Position numbers and translations under genes: made by a program. From the NCBI GenBank assembly GCA_004335635.1, contig QAXH01005425.1, positions 1 to 24,728 of the forward strand: a stretch of DNA of 24,728 nucleotides, in the 5' to 3' direction. The notes below the pieces were generated by a model that was given only the letters and a program-made list of their open reading frames with translations, searched no databases and was not told the origin of the DNA. Each line of letters opens with the position of its first letter. Positions within the stretch are counted from its first letter, which is position 1. The DNA comes from Chloromonas sp. AAM2. Taxonomy: Eukaryota; Chlorophyta; Chlorophyceae; Chlamydomonadales; Chlamydomonadaceae. This document shows, in pieces, positions 1 to 15,300 of this stretch.

Positions 1-198
1 TGAGTAGGCCTGTGTCGTAAACGTACCAGTGGTATGATCTGATGCGACACGCGGGGCGAAGAGCAGCAAGAGCATCGTTTCGAACAGCTCCAGCACTGCT
101 GTGTCATGCATTGACACTCCCAGGCCTGTTCGCTGTTGATACCCGCAGCACACAAGGTGTACTGATGATGATGATGACGTTTGTCATTGCTGCCGCAG
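1..198 (+). other. Probable intron of the AFG2-type gene, cut by window start
   Basis: The D1 reading frame begins after a TGCCGCAG acceptor at 191-198, and upstream codons show no AAA+ similarity. The exon entered at 199 needs one base carried over from an exon outside the window. A translation that runs on upstream through a His/Met-coding ATGATG repeat is therefore judged to be intronic. Confidence 0.6.
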
Positions 199-5978
<5,780 letters not shown>

Positions 5979-7273
5979 GCATGGCAGCTTACCAAAGGAT
6001 TTTCTACCGTTATTCTACTGAGACAATCCTGTGTCAGAGTGTAGGCGGCATGCCAGTAGCATAGTCGCACTTGCCAGCTAGGTGTGGGTACTCAAGCCTA
6101 GCAGCAGGGCTGTGGGTATTCAGGCAATGAGTAGGTAACACCTCGGATGCGTTGAAACAATGTTTGCATGCACCTTCTGTGCTCTGTCTTCCTGGTTTTC
6201 TGTCTTTCATAGCTGCATGCCTTCCTTTCTGCCTCGTTCCTGCCTGCCATCTTGCCTCTCTTGCTCAGGGTAGGTCAGGGCGGTAAACTTCCCGTCCCGT
6301 GGTATACGACGGCTTGCCTGATGTAAAAAGCTATGTATACAATGTCACCTTGTGGGTTGGCCCCTCGGTATCCAACAAGGAAAGCCTTGCGCAGCCCATT
6401 CTCTGTCGCCGGAGCAGCAATCATGAGTGGATAAAAATGCAAGGGACTTCGGCATGGCATGAGAGAATGGAGGCGACCCTCAAAAGCTAGCTGTCTAGTG
6501 TGTATGCAGTGGCAGTGCTGACTTTACGTAGCACTGGGCAGTACATGCTGTGACTGGGTCTGTTCGCAGCACAGAGAGAGATGCTGTCCGCTCATGGGCA
6601 GGTCTTGCGCAGGCAGATTGTGACGTCTCTGTACAACATATCACTCCAGCCATAGATCACGAGCCGCTTGGGTGGCTCCTGGTGTCAGTGCTTCCCTGGC
6701 AGGCCCCAGATGATGGCCCTGATCAGTAGGTGAAGTAAGGCGGAGCCAGCAAAAGTAGAGTACCAAACATGCCAGGTGGCTTTCTGCCCCAGATGATGGC
6801 CTGTTTTGCCAGGTAACTGCCTGCAACATGCCCACCTGGCCGCGGGGGTGAGGCATTCTTCACCCGGTTGCACCTATCCGCTCAGCCTGCAGGTGATCCA
6901 ACCAGAGCGGATGATGGTTGAGTGTAGCATTCGTCTACGTAATGTGCCCGACCTGCGCAGTTCAAGCCATTCAGAAATTGCTCAAGTCAGCAAGCAGGGA
7001 AACCTACATTGAGCAAGGGTGACATGCAAGCTGAACCTGCCAAGCCGAACCAGAGGCATAACAGCACGCCAGTAGGTCCTCCACGTGCAGCATTTGCCTT
7101 GCAGACCACTGCTGTCCACATATGGGGCAGACCACTCTGCGGGTCACCAGCTTGGCCCAGGGGTGGGATGGCCCATGGTCACCAGGCAAACACGGGAGGA
7201 GCAGCACTAGAGGTAGAGTAACAAACCTCATTCAAGACCCCAGCCATGCACTCAGAGTTCTGCACAAAGCAGG
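5979..7273. other. 3' UTR and intergenic DNA with no recognisable gene
   Basis: I see no coding frame with family motifs on either strand; open frames are short and unrelated to known proteins. Contents noted: the TGTAA signal at 6322, a pyrimidine-rich stretch near 6216-6266, and a 16-bp direct repeat GCCCCAGATGATGGCC at 6703-6718 and 6786-6801. The left palindrome arm begins at 7274. Confidence 0.65.
6322..6326 (+). terminator. TGTAA poly(A) signal of the AFG2-type gene
   Basis: First TGTAA downstream of the TAG at 5976-5978. TGTAA is the standard chlorophyte nuclear polyadenylation motif. It would give a 3' UTR of about 350-360 nt. The cleavage site is not visible from sequence alone. Confidence 0.55.
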
Positions 7274-7559
7274 CAGACGGCGACTGAACCACGAAGTGAC
7301 ACGGCACAAACACCAGTACTCGGACCCCACACCGCACACCGGAGCTGCAGACCTCACCAACAAAACCTTCACGATCAACCTCATGAACACGACAGGCAGT
7401 TTAGAATTGGCAATGCCACAGATCAAGGCGATACAGGCCAAAACAGGCCAAAAATCGGCGTTTGGGATCATGTAAAGCACTCCCAGAAGGTGTCACTAGC
7501 CCATATGGTGCATGCAGTTACCATTTCTCGGGCATCTTGCCCAGCAACTGGTGAAACCA

Positions 7560-7640
7560 GTCACTTTGGCCGAGTGGTTAAGGCGGTGCCCTGCTAAGGC
7601 ATTTCCGATAGGAGCGCGCGTTCGAATCGCGCAGGTGACG
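7560..7640 (+). tRNA. trnS-GCU: tRNA-Ser (anticodon GCU)
   Basis: An 81-nt type II tRNA. Acceptor strands GTCACTT and AGGTGAC pair over seven bases, with G as discriminator. Anticodon stem GTGCC/GGCAT closes the loop CTGCTAA, anticodon GCU, reading AGC/AGU serine codons. A long variable arm (TCC-GATA-GGA) and a five-pair T stem GCGCG/CGCGC around TTCGAAT are present. A TTTT run at 7647-7650, seven bases after the gene, fits an RNA polymerase III terminator. No intron; CCA is not encoded, as expected for nuclear tRNA genes. Confidence 0.96.
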
Positions 7641-7646
7641 GAACCA

Positions 7647-7650
7647 TTTT
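7647..7650 (+). terminator. Pol III terminator (TTTT) of the left tRNA-Ser
   Basis: Four T residues shortly after the tRNA 3' end, the usual RNA polymerase III stop. The mirror copy on the minus strand lies at 7907-7910. Confidence 0.7.
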
Positions 7651-7716
7651 GCCCCGTCGGTGTCCTAATGCGCCAGGATTCGTGCTTGCATGTGTGGTCC
7701 ACGTCCACAGGCCAAC

Positions 7717-7830
7717 CAGCGTGTCAGGTGGTCGGTGTTCACGCTCGGTGTTCGCGGCCAGGGCTGGTTGGCCCAGCGTGTCAGGTGGCCGGTGTTCACG
7801 CTCGGTGTTCGCGGCCAGGGCTGGTTGGCC
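7717..7830 (+). repeat. 57-bp tandem duplication in the palindrome loop
   Basis: Two adjacent 57-bp units (7717-7773 and 7774-7830), nearly identical with a T/C difference at 7732 versus 7789, fill most of the 128-bp spacer between the palindrome arms. Each unit contains CGGTGTTC twice. Confidence 0.9.
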
Positions 7831-7842
7831 CAGCTGTGTGTG

Positions 7843-8283
7843 TGGCCTGTGGACGTGGACCACACATGCAAGCACGAATCCTGGCGCATCAGGACACCGA
7901 CGGGGCAAAATGGTTCCGTCACCTGCGCGATTCGAACGCGCGCTCCTATCGGAAATGCCTTAGCAGGGCACCGCCTTAACCACTCGGCCAAAGTGACTGG
8001 TTTCACCAGTTGCTGGGCAAGATGCCCGAGAAATGGTAACTGCATGCACCATATGGGCTAGTGACACCTTCTGGGAGTGCTTTACATGATCCCAAACGCC
8101 GATTTTTGGCCTGTTTTGGCCTGTATCGCCTTGATCTGTGGCATTGCCAATTCTAAACTGCCTGTCGTGTTCATGAGGTTGATCGTGAAGGTTTTGTTGG
8201 TGAGGTCTGCAGCTCCGGTGTGCGGTGTGGGGTCCGAGTACTGGTGTTTGTGCCGTGTCACTTCGTGGTTCAGTCGCCGTCTG
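7843..8283 (-). repeat. Right arm of the 441-bp inverted repeat
   Basis: Reverse complement of 7274-7714 with one difference found by eye. It carries the second tRNA-Ser gene. Beyond 8283 the sequence has no match to the left flank, so the outer boundaries are sharp. Confidence 0.95.
7917..7997 (-). tRNA. trnS-GCU: tRNA-Ser (anticodon GCU), second copy
   Basis: Identical in sequence to the copy at 7560-7640 but on the opposite strand, so the 3' ends of the two genes face each other across 276 bp. It has the same stems, GCU anticodon, variable arm and downstream T run. Identical flanking DNA suggests equal transcription potential. Confidence 0.96.
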
Positions 8284-9140
8284 ACTTCCGGCTGCCCACC
8301 GGTCTGGTATGTTGCTCTGCCTCGTCCGCTGTATCTTTGTGTTTCTTACGCCAGGTAGCCTGCCTACGCTACACAGTATCCTGAAATGTGTGTTCACCTG
8401 CGCTACAGAGTTATGTGTAGTGGGCTTGTTAGCATGTCTCTCGACAAGCCAAGTGACTGACGTCTCTCTCCATAAGCCCACCGGAAAAGACCTGCCACCA
8501 AATGCGTGCCCAGATAACATCCAGCAAAATAGGGTTTGTCCAGCATGTGCGCACCTCTACCTTATACACTGAAACACAATGCAACCAGTGTCATGTTGTG
8601 CACCGGAACCTGGGGATTGAACCATCTTCTGTGTCACCTCTTACTCCTGAGTGGCCTAATAGGCAGGCTAATCTACGGCTGGGCGCATGACCTAATCCCT
8701 CTTGCTTTCCTTCCACTGCCAGACGAGGCCTGTTGCAGCAGCTGTGAAACCACTGGCAATGCTGTTTGTGTTCAACCCGTGACCTCAACGAAAGGCGCTC
8801 AGACTGTAATATCCCTTTGCAAGTCTGGAATCCAGTACGCTGGCAACGTCTCGCCTTGTCCTGGCCCTGCCCTCAAGTGAGCTAATCATGGTCATCATCA
8901 CCATCATCATCATCATGTGCAAGGGTTCAGCGGCTAGCGTGAAGTGGGTGTGTGATCATAGGTAAACACTGAACCAGCACTACAAGGCGGTTTAGCAGGA
9001 CGTAGTGTTATGTTGTACTGTTTGTTACTGTACATGTATATTGTTCAATCTGAGTGCTGTTTAAACGTCATGACTCCACAAAGCTATCACACCGCAAGGC
9101 TCATCGCATGTCTGGCTGAGCAGTAGTGTTCGTAGCACAG
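8284..9140. other. Intergenic DNA with no recognisable gene
   Basis: No frame on either strand shows a recognisable domain. It contains a short CAT/CACCAT repeat near 8887-8916. It ends at the probable 3' end of the OGFOD1-type transcript, which arrives from the other side on the minus strand. Confidence 0.6.
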
Positions 9141-9156
9141 TTCAATGCTCTAGTGA

Positions 9157-9161
9157 TTACA
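9157..9161 (-). terminator. TGTAA poly(A) signal of the OGFOD1-type gene
   Basis: TTACA on the plus strand reads TGTAA on the coding strand, about 155 nt after the TAA stop at 9315-9317. It is the first such motif after the stop, giving a 3' UTR of roughly 170 nt. Confidence 0.65.
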
Positions 9162-9314
9162 GTTTGGGTCAGTGGTATGGTGGGATCATGCACCTGGAAC
9201 AAGCACCTGAAGAACAAGTGCGGTGTATGTCAAGGCCATGCATGGACTGGATAGCGCTTGTCAACACAGCATCCATGCACACTTGCCCGCTGCCCGTGGA
9301 CCCTGGCGGATCCC

Positions 9315-12300
9315 TTAAGCCCTTCGCCGCTTTGCTTGTGCCTTGCCCGCTCCTGCCGCAGCAGCGGCAGCCTGCCCATCCTTCCCAGCCGCAGCCGTGC
9401 CCTCGCCTTGCATCTCCTTCCTCCCTGCACCCTGGTGTCCGTCCGATCGGCCTTTCCTGGTGGCCTTAATTGCCCCTCCTGACTTCTTACCATCCTCCTG
9501 CTCCTTCTCTCCATCCTGGTCTCCAACACTCCCCTTCTTCTTCTTGCTTACTTGTTGATCCGCCTTGCTAATCTTTTGCTGCTGCTCCTGACTTTTCTGC
9601 TCCCCTTGTTGCTGCGCTCCTCGCTTCTTCTTCCCCTCCTTCTCTGTTGTTTTCCCTTTCTGTCCCTTGCTTGGCCGTTTTTGCTCCTCCTCCTCCTCCT
9701 TGGCCTCCACCTTCATTTCCGTTTCTTCGTTTCTCATCCCGTTTTCTTCTTCTTCCTCTTCTTCATCCGAGTCGTCCTCAGGTAGGTACTCGAAGGCCAC
9801 ATCCCAGCGGCTGCCCGGTGCAGCGGCGCTCACATACTGCAGCATGTGTAAGGGTCAGGCGAGGTCAAGTACAGGAAACATAATAAAGATACAGGGGTCC
9901 AATAAAATGTGACAAGGGGTACGGCAGAGAGCGTGCAAGTGCGTGTGCATGACTGCGTGCGTGCGTTTGAAATCTTTCAGTTTGTCCATGCCTCGAGTAG
10001 GTAGGGACCCCCAAGGATCCACAATGTTATCAGTGCGATGACCACTCTGATCTTATGCCTAGCCAGTTGATGCTGTCAATCCTAACGTTATCAGCCCATG
10101 CAGCCCACCTTGACAAACTTCATGAGCCCCTCATCCCGGAGCACTAGGTTGAGGCTGTTGCATGCCGCCTCCACATTGAGCACACCGCTTCCCTCGGCGT
10201 CCTGCAGCACCACCACGCGGCACAATACAGGGTTGATACCCAAGACTTTGTATTTGTATTTATGTCATATCACAATCACAAAAAGGCTCTTATACACAAA
10301 CCTACAGGGGACTCTGGCACATGATGCATGCAAAACCTAACGTAAAGTCTGTTACTGTAAAGTCAGACGGCGAGTTGTTACGAGAGCCGCCCTGGCAACA
10401 TTACTACACTTAGTGACCTGCCCGGGTGTGGAAAACTTCATAAGAGTCCATCACAGGCAACGTTATAACGTGACATAAATTGTTACAACATACACTAACC
10501 GCTTGTGTTCAAGGGGAGCAGGCCACTGGCAGCGTCCACAATCTTGCAGTCTTGAATCCTGGTGAGGTCATAGATCTTCCGTTTTAAAACTCCCTTGCAT
10601 GTTGACACGTCCATTCCAGCATGCAACCTCAGCCCTTGGTGCTCACCTGCCGGTACACCTCTGCCGCGGCCGCCCCTTCCTTGTCTTCATCCGCCAACAG
10701 ATACGCCTCGTAACCGCCAACCTGCATGCACGTGATACACGTGCAGGCGGAAACGTCCAACATGCACGTGATACACGTGCAGGCGGAAACGTCCAACATG
10801 CACGTGATACACGTGCATGCGGAAACGTCCAACCCAGTGACAGCACGCTAGGGCACTACTGCCAGGTCATTTTGTTTGACAGGTGCTGTGCAGATGATTT
10901 GCAATTGGCTGTCATCACCCTCATCCTCTTCTCTTAAATATCTGGGCTCACACAGGATCTCATTTGATTGCTGGCCCACATGCGTTACACCCCTCTTTGC
11001 CACGTGCGCCATCCCACTTGCGCTGCTCTGGCACTGTCTCGCCTGTGCCGCACCGTTGTGTTGCTCTGGCATCGTGCCCCAGTCCCGAGCGTGTGCACCC
11101 CATGCTGTCCCCAGCAAACCATCCATCATCCCCATCCCCGGTACACTAGGCACCAATCACAGCTGTTGCCAGAGCGCTAGTGTTATAAAACACGAGCAGG
11201 TGGGCCGTCTGAAATGATCCTCCGGGGCATACCGGGAATCAAGATAACGCCTTCACCTCCTTTAGCCTGACTTCAGAAAGCCTGTGAATATCAAATGCTA
11301 GCAAAGAGGCATACGATTATCTCATTCATTTACACGCGTACAAGGGTTTTGCTGGTGCTGTCACCCCAACACTGCCCAGCACCACCGCCTACCTCTCCGT
11401 CTGTCCATATCGATGGCCCAGCTCCCCCCTGTGCGCTGCTGCCCCCACCCTGTGCGCCATCGTCCACGAAGCACAGCACCACGTCCAGCCTGGGGTCCCG
11501 GGTCAGGATGCCGTAATGGGCCACTGTGTAGTCCAGGCCTGACAAGGGAAAGGAATGCAACAGGGGGATGATAACAGGGAAATAGCTACAGGGAATTGAG
11601 TACCTGGTGTGGGTATCCGGGTGTGGGTGCCGGGTGCGCGCCAACAGCAGTGTGTGCGATGAGCAATTGCCAGACACGTATACGGGTATGTGGCAATACT
11701 GCTGGATACAAGTACCCCACAGGTTGCAGGGCGCCAGTCAACAGCTCTGATGGACTGACTTTCACGCTTTCATTCGCCCCTGAGTTACGGGGCACAAGCC
11801 GCGGCGCAGATGCAAAATTGACACGGATGTAGCAGGACATCAAAACAACAACAGGTGTCTGCAAGGCCACCTGTGAGGAGTAGATATGCACGCACAGGAT
11901 CACCGGATACGCATACGCATGCGGCAACCTTGGCCGTCTCCAGTATTCCGCATGTCAGAAACAGTCAGGGTTTTGGCCGTTTTCAGCAGTTTTAGACATG
12001 AAACTGGCGTAAACCGCCTGTAAGTGGCTTGCCGTAGGGAGTAAGTAGTGGCTAGCAATGCGGTGGGCTAAGCAAGCCAACAACAGTGTCAAAGTACCAG
12101 GTTGCACTTTGTCGGTTTCTAGCCCGTGCAGGAGACGGGAAACGGCATACACGATTACGGCCCAGAAAGTGATGTATGGAGTGACACTGTGCATGTGTAC
12201 ACCCTGTTCTTGTACAGGTACACTGTGATACATGGTACACTATGAAACACTATGATACATTACACAGTGCGGCGTCAGTTGTGTGCGTGCATGCATCTGT

Positions 12301-15300
12301 TTCGCACCTGGCCTGAACCTCCTTGCCTCGCCCCTCTGCCCCACCATGTGGAGGGTGGTGAAGGCGCGCAGCAACCGCTGGAAGGCAGCCGAGCGGAACA
12401 AAGTGTCACGCACCTGAGGGTGTCACATGCATGGGTGGCACATGTGCATCACATGCGCGTCACATGGGGACGCGTGTCACGTGAGTGTCGCATGGCCTGT
12501 TCTGAAGATTCACGTGTAGAGTGTCCGAAGGGGAAAGCCCACCAGCGTGGAGATGCAAGTGTAGGTGGCTACCGACGGCCAGACCTCAGTTTACTGGCCG
12601 CATCCGGGTCCACAAACGCACCGTGACAATGACAGGCACGTGTGTGGTGTCATCAGAAGGAGACGGCCATAAGCATGGACATGGCTCTAGTTAGTTTGGC
12701 AGATCAACTGCAGTTCCATCAAACAGAGACCATCAAATACAAGCACACATAAAGCATTGCCCACCTGTGCCATCAGCTCTCCTATGGCCTTGCAATCCCG
12801 CGCCACTTCCCCCTGCCCGCCCCCCTGTTGCCCGCTGCTGCCGCCTCCTGCTGTCTCCGTCGCGCTGGTGCCGTATCGCAGGTAGCGCTGCTTGTGGGGC
12901 GGACCAACTGCAGCCCAACCGCCATGCGCACCTGCCTGCAACGGGGACACCGAAAGCATCAAAACACAGCCAAAAAGGAGGCTAATGCTCAGGCAAACGA
13001 GAACGAGCAGTCGTAACTCCAAAGCACATCCTGGGAGGCGCGCGTGACCGCTCGTGACATCAGGCGAAATGTGACAGGCTTCATCCAGAGGAAGTGCACT
13101 GTTGCCACCCTGCAGCCCCAGCCCACACCCTGGCCCTGCCATGACCCGTGCCAAGTCCAGAGTACTATATCAGGCAGAATGTAACAGGCTCCTACAGCCC
13201 CAGCCCATGACGCGTTCCAATTGACAAATAATAAGGCAAGCATGGCTGCCTCAAAGGCTCAAATTTAGATCAGTTGAGAACTGAATGCAGCCCCCAAATC
13301 CAAACATGTCCCTTGTACACAATACATGGACACGACATGGCACACCACTGCCCTTTCCAACAACAGCTGCTGCCCCTTTTCCCAGTCTCTCACCTCATAC
13401 TCTGGCAGGGCGTTGTGTCCCAACGCGTCTCCCCTGTCCGCTGCCCGCAGAGCCTTGAGAATGCGCTCGGCCAAGCCCTGCAGCCACGCAAACAGATAAC
13501 ATGCACACTAGCGCTCTAAGGCATGGCCGGAGACAGCGCCGAGGCCAGACTGGATGAAAGACTCACTGAACTGGGCTTTTCCATTGCAATTGGTGGCACA
13601 CGTTCACATGTGGGCACATAACACACCAAGTAAGCCTGCTCACACCTTTGCTAGAAATTGCTGCAGCTGCACCGACCCATCGTCCTTAAACCGTGCCTGG
13701 ATCTTGGGCCAGGCAGCTTCTGACAAGTAGGCCGGATTAACATATCTGCAAGTGCAACACGTGCACATGATGTATAACACTCAAGTGATGGTTGTATGAA
13801 TTGAGTCTCTCAGCCAGTGTGATGCCAGACAACCAGACTCAGTCATCCACCACTCATTTGGATGGAGTGGTCATTTGGAGTGGTCATTTGAGATGGATGC
13901 AATGCCAGCCACAGACATTACCATACCACAAGAGCTTGCTACAGAGGGCCTGAGATTTCTGTTTGCTTTGCGCAGTGCGCATTTGGAATTTGCAAATTTT
14001 TGAAAAACGCTGTCAGATCACCTTATCAGGAATGAGAGGTCGTCTTCAGTGAGCGCCTGGTCCCGACTGGCATCGCCTGACACAGCACCTGTAGGCACGT
14101 GACACACATCATGTGGCACACAGCACCTGTAGGCACGTGACACACAGCATGTGGCACACAGCACCTGTAGGCACGTGACACACAGCATCTGTAGGCACGT
14201 GACACACAGCACCTGTAGGCATGTGACACACAGCACCTGTAGGCACGTGACACACAGCACCTGTAGGCACGTGACACACAGCACCTGTAGGCACGCGACA
14301 CACAGCACCTGTAGGCACGTGACACACAGCACTGTCTCGAACCTTACAAACCGTGCGACATACAGCACCTTGCGGCCACAGCCACTCAAACATGCGCGCA
14401 ACCGTTTGAACCAGCACAACAAACGTAGGCACACATACAAGTGTATTGCTTTGTGGCATTCTATCAAGAAACCGTCACAACTGCTCCCCCTTCATGCAGG
14501 CGCCATCTCAGATCCGCATCTACTTCAACCGCACCAATTTCACCCGCACCGACCGCATTGCTGTCAGGGAAAAACGTAGTATGAAAGATTGCCCCGCTCC
14601 GCCCCGCCCCGGCCCGGCTCACCCTGAGTGGTGAAGGGTTGGAAGCCCTCCGCCCCCACATTGTCCTGCCCAGCGGTAAGTGGGTCGCACTCCTCCTGTG
14701 CCCCGGCCCCATCCACAGTGCCATCCGCAGGCTGTGAAGCAGGGGCCTTCGCCCTGGCCTGCAGCTGCTGCAGCGAAGCCTGGTGGGCGTCCGCGGGCTC
14801 GGTGGGCGCGTGGTACCAACCGCTGATGCTCATGCGCGGCTTGTCCGGGGATAGGACCTCCTGTGCGATGAGGAGGTTGACATCACTGGGGAGAATTGGG
14901 GCAATTTGTTAACAGAAAGGGAGTGACTTTGTCAGGATGAAGGAGCACCATGATACTGCAGGTACTCATGGCAGCGTGCCAGGTGATTTGGGTGAGTATG
15001 GCATTGTTGCTTCATGCAGGGGCTTGCCTGTTGCCTGGGCCGAACAGAATGCCTGTGGCCTGCGCCAATACAGGCTCCTGGGTGCACCGCATGTTGCACT
15101 GCATGGCTGAAATGCCACAAGCTCCCTCTTCGAGTGCTTTTCTGGCGTTTATCCGTTTCTCACCTGCACTGCGTGGAAGCTCTTCCCCGGCAGCACCGTG
15201 AACATGGCCATCGTGTTGAAGGTGGGCAGGTGGCACACGCTGGGGTGCACGGCAGGCGTGTGCTGCTGGCCTGAAAGCCACACACAGAGCGGCAGTACAG

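Larger units (their letters stand above)
7274..7714 (+). repeat. Left arm of a near-perfect 441-bp inverted repeat
   Basis: This arm is the reverse complement of 7843-8283. Position x pairs with 15557 minus x along the stretches I aligned, with no insertions or deletions. I found one mismatch, at base 7667 (A here; G in the reverse complement of the other arm). It contains one tRNA-Ser gene about 286 bp from its outer end. Similarity stops abruptly at both arm ends. Confidence 0.95.

Noticed and set aside
42..198. Upstream extension of the AAA+ frame with a Met-rich start
   Set aside because: No similarity to the D1 core that should precede GATNRP. A good acceptor at 198 and phase argue for intron.
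7274..8283. Foldback or MITE-type transposon
   Set aside because: I found no target-site duplication at the outer ends and no transposase nearby. Not excluded, but unsupported.
7232..8358. Mirror-image protein frames, same translation from both arms (about 80 residues)
   Set aside because: They are a by-product of the inverted repeat, start at GTG, and show no recognised domain. The conserved content of the arms is the tRNA gene.
8600..8640. Minus-strand GGTTCAATCCCC resembling a tRNA B box (SINE or tRNA remnant)
   Set aside because: Only two of five T-stem pairs form and no acceptor, D arm or anticodon arm could be fitted.
9343..9912. Plus-strand Leu/Ser/Phe-rich frames resembling membrane proteins
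   Set aside because: They are the antisense of the Glu/Lys-rich C-terminal exon of the hydroxylase.
14080..14334. CRISPR-like array
   Set aside because: Units are directly adjacent without unique spacers, in a eukaryotic intron. It is a minisatellite.
14018..14467. Long minus-strand open frames with Cys/Val-rich tandem peptide repeats
   Set aside because: All three frames are open only because the 24-bp minisatellite is a multiple of three without stops. Flanking exons of the hydroxylase join in phase across it, so it is intron; only its last part (14076-14022) is coding.
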